From Plazaster borealis (taxonomy: Eukaryota > Echinodermata > Asteroidea > Forcipulatida > Labidiasteridae): DNA of 64,000 bases. The stretch lies in assembly GCA_021014325.1 (NCBI GenBank), contig CM037474.1:24993488-25057487 (forward strand), written 5' to 3'. The notes under the pieces are model-generated. The model had not been told where the DNA came from. It worked only from the letters and a program-made list of their open reading frames with translations, and ran no database searches. Below, piece after piece: positions 55,982 to 64,000 of this stretch. The first letter of the stretch is position 1, and every line of letters begins with the position of its first letter. Both the position numbers and the translations under genes were made by a program.

Positions 55982-58900
55982 ATGGAGGTAAGTATCCTTT
56001 TTATTCTCTCCCTGCTTGCTAGACCATTGTACTGCACTGACTCATCTGTGGTCAGCTTTGTTCCATCAGCATCAATTGTGCTTGGTGCTTGCATTCTGCC
56101 AAAGTCACAGCTAGGATTCATCCAGCATCGGAAATATTTGAAATGCCCTGTGTCATATTATGACAATTTCCCAGCCACTTTTCATTTGGAAATTGTGATC
56201 TTCGGTGACATTGCTGTAAATCCCGGCCCTGAAGCTGAAAATAACTCAAACTCAGCAGAAGCTAGTCCAAACTCTACAAATTCCTACTCACGTAACAAGC
56301 TTCTCAGTCTCCGTTATGCCCCATCCACACGTGCATCAACTCTGCCTTCCTGTAAATTTACATTGCAGAATCTTGGCCTTTTTGTAAATCCCAGCACTGT
56401 TTACCGACCTACACATCGTGGTAAATAAGCTGGTCGCCGTAGAACTGTTCATAAACTCCCTATACCTGAAGTTACACCCCCATCTGTTCTAGCACCAGTG
56501 ACTCCTGCCAAATCTCAACTCAGCCTTTGTGTTCTGAACACACAGTCCATCTGTAACAAGTATGACGATTTTGCTGATTTTGTTCTGCAAAAAGATCTGG
56601 ACCTTGTTGCCGTTTCAGAAACATGGCTTAGACCAGATGACAACTTAACATGTCGTCAGTGTACCCCTGCTGGCTACTACTTTCATCACATCCCAAGACC
56701 TCACAAGACCGGTGGAGGAGTTGCAATACTGTACAGATCTACTTTATCTGTCTCTGTGAAAAGTAATGACGTCCAATACACAACTTTTGAATCTCTTCAT
56801 GCTGAGGTTTCCGGAAACTCTAAATCTGTTCGCCTTGTCATTGTATACAGACCTGAAAGAGATTCTAACGGCCAACATGTGACTTTCTCAAGTTTTCTTA
56901 AGGAATTTGAGAATTTGATTTTAGAATATCTCCTTCATCCATCGGAAATCATCATCACTGGTGACTTTAACATTCATGTTGATGACATCCACAACACCAA
57001 TGCAAACCAGTTTAAGCATCTACTTCAGGCTTTCGGTCTTACCCAGCATATCAAGGAGCCGACTCATCGTCTCGGTCATTGCCTGGACCTTGTCATAACT
57101 CGTGACATCACCCCACCCATTGTCTCAAACTTTGTTATTCTACCTGGATTCTCAGACCATTATGCAGTCATGTGTAACTTGAGTCTGTGCAAGCCCAAAG
57201 TCCCAACCGTCACTATAAAGAGCCGACAGTGGAAACATGTGAATTCTCCTGAAGTGTTCAGCGACATAGGAACTCATTTAGCAAAGCTGGAAATTGATCA
57301 TGACTGCTTGGATTCCTATGTCAGCCAATATGAGAGTACTATCAGTGACATCTTGGATAAATACGCACCTTGGAAAACAAGATCAGTCAAGGTCCGAACT
57401 GAAGTTTCCTGGTTCAATGATGATATTCGTACAGCAAGAAAGATCTGTCGTCAACTTGAGCGGAAATGGCGGAAAAATGGCAAGTTGGAAATACAACGAC
57501 AAGAATATCGCAACCAATGTAAGGTAGTCAGGAATTTGATCAACCAGGCAAAGATCACCCATTATTCATCCCAAGTACAAGAATCCTCAGGAGATCAAAA
57601 GAAGCTCTTCAAGATAATTGGTAAGTTGTTGCTCAAACCTAAAACCCCCGTCCTTCCATCCACTTACAATGATCAGGACTTGGCAAATGAATTCCAGAAA
57701 TTCTTTGTCACCAAGATTTCAGACATCCGCTCATCTTTTCATCAGTCCCTTACAACGTGCCGCAGACATTGCCACATCTTCAACCAGAGTGTAGACTATC
57801 TGTGTTTGAGCCTGCCACTGTTGCTGAGATTCAAAGGGTTATTATGAAATCTCCTTCAAAATCCTGTGAGCTGGATCCAGTGTCAACATCCATGATGAAG
57901 CAAAACATTGATATATTTTTACCCTACATCACTAATCTTGTAAACGAATCTCTCAGTTCCGGTTGTTTCCCCGATAGCCTCAAAGTTTCCTACATCAGGC
58001 CGCTCATCAAGAAACCAAACCTGGACAAGGAGATATTCAAAACTACAGACCGGTTGCAAACTTAAAATATCTTGGAAAAGTCATCGAACGAGTAGTTTCA
58101 TCACGCATTTCTGATCACATTCATAATTTCAACCTGTCCGACGTGTTCCAGTCAGCATACAAGCCTTTCCATGGGACAGAAGCTGCACTAGTCCGTGTGA
58201 GCAACGATATTCTTTCTGCAATGGACAATGGTAACCTAACAGCACTAGTCCTGCTAGACTTGAGTGCTGCCTTTGACACTGTTGATCACAACATCCTTCT
58301 CTCTCGGCTCCAGAATCACCTTGGCATAGAGGACACAGCCCTAGCATGGTGCAAATCGTATCTCTACAATAGAACTCAGCATGTATGTATTGGCACCGCA
58401 ATATCAGACCCTGTTGTTTTGAACTACTCTGTGCCACAGGGGTCGGTACTGGGCCCGCAGTGGTTTACGCTGTACACTTTACCGATTCGTGACATCATCC
58501 TGAAATTTAATCTGAATTACCATGTGTACGCAGACGACACTCAGCTATACATCACGTTTAAATCTTCTCAAGAAAACGCCAATGCATCTATTGCAAGACT
58601 TGAGAAATGCATCCAAGAGATTCGACGTTGGACACAACAAAACTTCCTGAAGTTAAATGATGATAAGACAGAGTTCCTTCTATTTGGGTCACGTCAACAG
58701 TTAACAAAGGTTTCAGTGCCATACATTTCCATCGGTGATGCTCGGATAGCTCCCTCGCTGCAAGCTCGGAACTTAGGGGTTATTTTTGATTCATCGATGA
58801 CACTTCAACCACACATCAACAACATCGTTCGTCTGTCATCATATCACATCAGGAATATTGGTAAGATTCGCAAGTACTTGGACAAAAGTGCCACTGAAAA

Positions 58901-59378
58901 GGTCATTCATGCATTTGTTACTTCTCGTCTTGACAACGGCAATGCTCTTCTCTACAGTCTTCCTAACAACCAGATTTCCCGTCTTCAACGCCTCCAAAAT
59001 ACCGCTGCCCGCATTGTGACACTGTCTAGAAAATCCTGTTCTATCACCCCCATTCTGAAACAACTACATTGGCTCCCTATCTCTCAACGAATCATCTTCA
59101 AGCTGATGCTCATTGTCCACAAAGCACTTAATGGCAAGGCTCCCCACTATATTTCTGAACTACTTCAAGTTTACACTCCATCAAGGAATCTTCGATCAAG
59201 TTCCATGCTTCTCCTCGTTGAACCCAAGTCTCGACACTCATGGGGTGACAGGTCTTTTTCTTCAGCTGCGCCACGCATCTGGAACTCTCTACCGCTTAAT
59301 CTTAGATCTTGTCTTTGTACCACAAAATTCAAATCTCTTCTCAAAACTTATCTTATGTCACAGGTTTTCAAGGACTAA
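55982..59378 (+). pseudogene. LINE polyprotein ORF (2A-like, endonuclease, reverse transcriptase), broken
   Basis: A single ORF of about 1130 codons is implied, now in three frames. Frame 2 runs from the ATG at 55982 through a TAA at 56426-56428 and on to about 57757. Frame 1 covers about 57757-58038, and frame 0 covers 58041-59378. N-terminus: a signal-like MEVSILFILSLLARPLYC, then GDIAVNPGP. Endonuclease (56530-57200): LNTQSICNKYDDF, VAVSETWL, GDFNIHVDD, SDHYAVM. RT (57850-58700): YADD at 58527-58538. The C-terminal domain contains QLHWLPISQRIIFKLM and PRIWNSLPLNLRSC, typical of CR1/L2 ORFs. The stop and frameshifts are seen directly; they are age damage or sequencing error. Confidence 0.9.
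56204..56230 (+). other. 2A-like ribosome-skipping motif in the LINE ORF
   Basis: Encodes GDIAVNPGP, close to the 2A consensus D(V/I)ExNPGP with Ala replacing Glu, preceded by a hydrophobic run (FHLEIVIF). 2A-like peptides are known in APE-type LINEs of sea urchins and other invertebrates. If active, the nascent chain would separate between Gly and Pro, releasing a short N-terminal peptide with a signal-like start. Confidence 0.75.
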
Positions 59379-60632
59379 TTTTGTTGTGTCTGTTTTGTTT
59401 TTGTTTTGTTTTGTTTTATTTTTGGTTTTTTTTTTATTTTTTTATTTTTTTATTTTTTTTTACTGCGCCTTGAACACCCAGCAGGGTGGATATGTGCGCA
59501 TTACAAGTCTTATTATTATTATTATTATTATTTATTACCAACTTCAAACTCTGGGTCCCAGCTAGAGATGGTCAGGTCCTCCGAGCCCCACTGGTAGGAC
59601 GTCCACGTCCGAGTTGGGTACTTGTTTTTACCTTTAGCAATGAACAGGTCTGGCTTCACATGGTTCACTTGGGGTTTTATAGGGTTGAGAGGAAGGGGTA
59701 AATTATTGTTAAAGGTACATGTAGGGTCATAGATTGGTTTTTGTCAACGTATAAATGCTGATTTATAGGCAAAATTATAAAGACATGATACAATAAAAGT
59801 CACACGGATAGTTTCAGCTGAATATAGTGTCTACATGCTGAGAAAAGAGCAGGGGGCATTTTGCATGGCTGATGCAGAGAAATAACTACGATCTCAGACT
59901 TGAAATCATGTCTACCATAGCCATAGCTGATTCTGTACCAGTTATAGTCTGATTACCAGTTATAGTCTGATCATGATGCCACCTAGCGTTACATGAAAAT
60001 CTCTGTAAAAGTACAAGCCTTACCCTGACTCTGAGGTCACGGCAGGGGTCAGTGACCTCCACCGCATAGTACTTGTATTTATCGCAGGCAACTTCCTGTA
60101 TCTCATTGGTCTCCACATTCAGTGTGAGCGGTATGTGCTCTTCCTGTCCCAAAGAGGAGTGCCACAGAGTACAAAGACTCAGACAGGAATTGCTTGATCA
60201 TCTTCTCAAATAGGTGTCTCTGTTTTACAAATAAAAAACAAAAACAAAAAACCCAAATTAAGGCCGGAATAGCATGGAGGCCAGCCTCTATTGCCCTGGG
60301 CCCAATTTCATAGAGCTGCTTAAAGGCACTGAACACGTTTGGAAATTGTCAAAGACCAGTGTTCTCACTTGGTGTGATCCCAACATATGCATAAAATAAC
60401 CAGCCTGTGAAAATTTGGGCTCAATTGGTCATCAAAGTTGCAAGAAAATGGCATCAGTTATGCAAGGTACTGACTACTCACTGTACAACAAGAAGAAAAG
60501 GATAGCTGAAGACACAAAACAGAAAGTTAATCTGACGTGGTCTTACTTGCTTTGAAACAGGTTCGCCACTAAATCACTTTGCTTTGAGAATACAATATGG
60601 TACTTGTATAGAAGTTGTATTAAAAGCACTGA

Positions 60633-60988
60633 ACACGTTTAGTAATTGTCAAAGACCAGTGTTCTCACTTGGTGTATCCCAACACATGCATAAAAAAACA
60701 CGCCTGTGAAAATTTGGGCTCAATTGGTCATCGAAGTTGCAAGAAAATGATGAAAGAAAAAACACCCTTGTTGTACAAATTTGTGTGCTTTCAGATAGGA
60801 ATAAAAACTTCTTGCAAGAAAATTATATTATTTTAGTGAGAAATTACCTCTTTCTCAAAAACTACGTTACTTCAGAGGGAGTCATTTCTCACAATGTTTT
60901 ATACTATCAACAGCTCTCTGTTGCTCGTTACCAAGTCAGTTTTTATGCTAATATATATTTTGAGTAATTACCAAACGTGCCTTTAAAC
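60633..60988. mobile_element. TTAA-flanked hairpin MITE (copy B counterpart)
   Basis: Counterpart of 44343-44718 in copy B. A 5' fragment of the same family at 60314-60455 interrupts a GGGCCCAATTTCATAGAGC MITE. Confidence 0.8.
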
Positions 60989-61439
60989 AATACAGATTAA
61001 GTGGGAGCCTGGAGGTCTCCTACAAAATCAAGTCAGTGAAGTGGAGACCCCGGTGTCAAACATGCCAAAAAGTGTCCGCTGCCAAATAGTTCCGCTCTTT
61101 AGCGTACTGTGATCTGTTTAGTCATGCGTCTAACATGACACACTGTTTACGGAGCGTTGCCAAATTAATAGAGTCCACTTTAATCACAACTTGTTTCTCT
61201 AATTTCTGTGAGCGTTTCACACTTTCATGACTTTGCAATAAGTTTACTAGAAAATTTTGAGGTGATCATGGGTGAAAGTGTTGATCCCCATGAAACACTG
61301 TCTGTTAACTTGGTGCCAAATACTGTCCATTCCTGTTCATTCTGCACCCAGACACAATTTGGCACTTCATGCCCAAATGTACGGACCCCCTAAAGGGACA
61401 AATAAACAAAAATAAAACATTGAAAAGGTACAAGAAATA

Positions 61440-61680
61440 CTAAAATTGTTTCGTTCCCTCGAAATATTATTTCATTCCCTCGAAATATTATTTTTGTTCT
61501 ATTGGAAGAGTATTTCGTTCCCTCAAAATGTTATTTCGGTCCCTCGATATGAATTCGTTACCTCAACATGCTTTTCGTCCCCTTGAAACGTTTTATTGTG
61601 CCCTTGATAATATTTTTAGTGAACGAACGAAATGAGGGAACGAAATCATGTTTTGGGGGACGAAATAATTTTAAGATTAG
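61440..61680. repeat. tttcgttccctcaaaat satellite (copy B)
   Basis: Shorter version, moving from cgttccctcgaaat to gagggaacgaaatc. It lacks about 1.1 kb present between the two blocks in copy A. Confidence 0.82.
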
Positions 61681-61769
61681 TTTGAACCTTTTCTATTTCA
61701 TTTTACCAGTCCCTTTTGGGGCTCCTTACAATGTGTCCTGCATAGCGAACACTATTTGGCAGGTGGACA

Positions 61770-62215
61770 CTTTTTGGCCTTCGGCTCGTGCCTTTATCGC
61801 ACGGCCACGACCCTGCCGGTTTTAAACGGCCGTTTAAGAACTCGTCGCTACTCTTTTATTCCCCTTATCACCTCTCGTTGATCTACCCTGTCCCTTACAG
61901 ATCACGCTTTGGGGAGCCAGCCGGCCCGGTCCGCCTCTTCGCCAATTCCATCCTTTTGTATTGCTGATCAACCTCTGACGATTCCATCCCTTTGTATTGA
62001 TGACAACCTCTGACGAGTATCCATGAAGCTCCGCTCAACAAGAGGATAGAGAAGCCTATTTCTGACGATTGTACTTAAATCCCAACAATTGTAAATTCAT
62101 TGTATATAGATTGATTTGATTACTAATAAGAAGGAGCAATGAATATCTCTGTTTGATTCTTTATTTTTATACCAATATAAACGAACCGACCAGGTCCTTC
62201 AATAATTACTTATAG
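61770..62215. other. Copy B-specific insertion starting with a foldback arm
   Basis: Copy A runs ggcagtggacactttagtatttaatag, while copy B departs after ggacacttttt into a single gtgcctttatcgcacggccacgaccctg arm and ~350 bp of unrecognised sequence (ccaattccatcc, cctctgacga repeated). No gene seen. Confidence 0.5.
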
Positions 62216-62819
62216 CCAAAAGTTAGGAAGACCATGTGACACCTAGAAAAACGTTTTTAAAAGCCTACTTCTAATCCAGCTGTTCTAACGTCAAACATCC
62301 CACTAACCTTTTCTGAACAGGAGGATACACATTAATAAGGGAGATAGTGTGACAAATAATACAAAATGTGGATGGTAAAAACATTAAAGCAGAAAGTGAA
62401 AAGAATCGCTCAAATCAAAAAGGCTACTCCTTTTACACGTCTGATCTGTTGACTAGGGTTGTATGTTGACCGTCACCGTATACTTCGCTTTCGGACCGTT
62501 GCGATGGTTGATCGTTGTGTTCTCAGCCGAGGCGCCACAGCACAGTGCAGTGGCGTGCGATTTCAGAACCATGACCATGCGATTATTATTGTTTGCAAAG
62601 GTCTCCGTCCACACAATAATCTTTTGGCCCTTTTACTCTGTTATTATTAGCTAAAATAGCTATCGTTCGATAATTTCTTTACAAAAATTACGTGCCAAAC
62701 ACAATACACTCATTGATTGAAGGAATGTCTGTTTGATAATGTGGAAAACCTTGAACCTTGAATGTTGACTCTGAGCACACGTGCGTGATGTAATGCAGAT
62801 CTGCGATATGTAATGTCAG

Positions 62820-64000
62820 GAAGTGCGCCCCCAAGTGACAAGGGTACCCTGTCGTCTGCTGGGGGTGGGGGGAAGGGGGGGGGGTGGGGAGGTAGATGCG
62901 CGGAGAGATTTCGCAATCGTACGGACGGACGGATACAGATACTGCAGATATCCGTTCACTTTGGATGCGTGTCAGATTTTGTTTCGCAATCATAGCTATG
63001 TGTCAGGCCTAGGCCAAAGTATAGCTATAGACACACGTTGGCATAGGTTTTGCGAGCAAAACAAATCCAAAAACATTTTGTGTATGTTCTTTTTACATTG
63101 GAAAATTTGATTGAATGGTAATTTTGTTTAACTGTTCGTTTTCGGACCCCCCACGTTAAACGCGTGTAAAGAAAGTTTCAAGCAAGCACGGCAAAATAGA
63201 GACCCCTGTTTATACTGCACTTCCCCCATGTTTTGCTTAATCTAAATCACGAATGACACATTTAAAAGCAATACCGGGGAATATGTGTTTAATCTAAGGC
63301 AAGAATGCAACTAAAATCTGCAAAACGGTATAAGGCCTATCCGTTTTTTAACGTACGTGTATGAGCTCCCGTATGCGTTGAACGTCCATGCAAAACACGG
63401 AAGTCACGGTTACGCGTCACGTGAACACACAACGTGTTGACGGACTATCCGTATGTATGTGTATCCGTAGCCTTAATTGCGAAACCTCTTTACTATCCGT
63501 AGCCTTGCGAAACCTCTCTATTTTATTATTTTTTAGCGGTTATAGGGCCTATGACTTGTTTGGGACGACTATATTAATTAAAAACACGTTTTCAGGAAAC
63601 AGAAGTAAATATTGACCACTAAGAGTTTAAAAGAAATAGATGCAGTTTTACCGTGGTATAACCATTGATCTCTATGTCAATATAATAGAGATCAACGGGT
63701 GTATTAAACCATGGAGGTATGAATAACACACTGTGTTTTGGCTGGTAACCTTTAATCTGGTAAACGTACTTTTTGTGATTAGCAGCTAACTATGAAATTG
63801 GCCCCAAATGTTACGTTACACGTCGATTTTCTAAACTGTAATAGTTTGCAAATTATTTTGTATTGGTCGAGAACCAATCAAGTGATGTTATAACAACTTT
63901 GCCGGAAATCCATGCGTTGTGCGCAATGCGTTGTGCGTAATGCGTATAGTGCACAATGCGTAAAAACGAAATTTTTTAATACGCGTATTGCGTAGGCCCT
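62820..64000. other. Right flank, no gene seen
   Basis: Contains the G-rich block 62830-62900, a ttgatctctat/atagagatcaa hairpin at about 63665-63698, a MITE fragment (ggctggtaacctttaatctgg) at 63739-63805, and short gcgttgtgcg repeats at 63915-63965. Confidence 0.5.

Larger units (their letters stand above)
55669..59535 (+). mobile_element. L2/CR1-like non-LTR retrotransposon (LINE), nearly full length
   Basis: A 3867-bp element with 5' leader, N-terminal region, AP endonuclease, reverse transcriptase, conserved C-terminus, a T-rich stretch and a (TTA)n tail. Both sides carry taccaa (55663-55668 and 59536-59541), a short target-site duplication within exon 2 of PPC-like copy B; copy A provides the empty site. 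It lies opposite to the host gene. RT motifs LDLSAAFDTVDHNILL, VPQGSVLGP and YADDTQLYI place it in the CR1/L2 group. One stop and two frameshifts make this copy inactive. Confidence 0.93.
52656..60201 (-). pseudogene. Decayed paralogue of the PPC-like gene (copy B)
   Basis: Pieces match copy A in order: exon 3 (52656-53194) is open and about 90% identical in protein; exon 2 is split into 55606-55668 and 59542-59668; exon 1 is 60024-60201. Lesions seen directly: (1) an 8-bp deletion in exon 1 after MIKQFL shifts the frame, so the signal peptide no longer joins the domain; (2) the exon 2 acceptor reads ccccaa instead of ccccag; (3) a 3.87-kb LINE sits inside exon 2; (4) two in-frame losses (9 and 6 bp) in exon 2. 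No full-length product is expected. The intact exon 3 could still be used by another transcript. Confidence 0.88.
52190..62820. repeat. Segmental duplication, copy B
   Basis: Second unit of the direct duplication, lengthened by insertions absent from copy A: a MITE at 53867-54250, a foldback at about 54373-55325, the LINE at 55669-59535, and sequence at about 61775-62215. It lacks others present in A (43913-44342, 44736-45028, 47412-47790). Confidence 0.88.

Noticed and set aside
58129..58437. 102-codon ORF antisense to the LINE
   Set aside because: Shadow of the reverse transcriptase frame.

Overview
The window is eukaryotic and intron-rich. It has long non-coding stretches full of short interspersed elements, miniature inverted-repeat elements (MITEs), foldback elements and (TTA)n-tailed retroposons. 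The repeat style (tRNA-headed SINEs, an L2/CR1-like LINE with a 2A-like motif, a DeuSINE-like element) together with an invertebrate-type TRPV channel points to a marine deuterostome invertebrate. An echinoderm is most likely, but the species cannot be read from the sequence.

Region by region: 1-6590 holds no gene, only repeats, including a MITE with perfect ends and a 9-bp target duplication. 6591-24945 (minus strand) is one 15-exon gene for a TRPV cation channel; every splice site was placed by eye, all joins stay in frame, and the product is 902 aa. Its introns carry SINEs, a 112-bp tandem array, a THAP-domain relic and a cluster of TGACGTCA motifs. 24946-40400 has no supported gene; it contains SINEs, a 146-bp palindrome, a 36-bp and a ~63-bp tandem array, and a nearly identical 5'-truncated copy of the LINE described below. 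39960-48160 and 52190-62820 are two copies of a direct segmental duplication, about 12.2 kb apart. Copy A carries an intact three-exon minus-strand gene (40416-42863) for a 309-aa secreted, probably GPI-anchored protein with two PPC-like domains. Copy B carries the decayed paralogue: an 8-bp deletion in the signal-peptide exon, a lost splice acceptor, and a 3.87-kb LINE inserted in exon 2. Between the copies (48160-52190) lies a Ty3/gypsy integrase end with a possible LTR, followed by several hairpin elements.

The duplication is useful in itself: where one copy carries an element and the other does not, the second is a natural empty site, so several insertions can be delimited directly. The LINE, its near-identical truncated copy, and SINEs sharing its 3' tail suggest a recent LINE/SINE partnership. 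No bacterial-type operons, CRISPR arrays or canonical tRNA/rRNA genes were seen.
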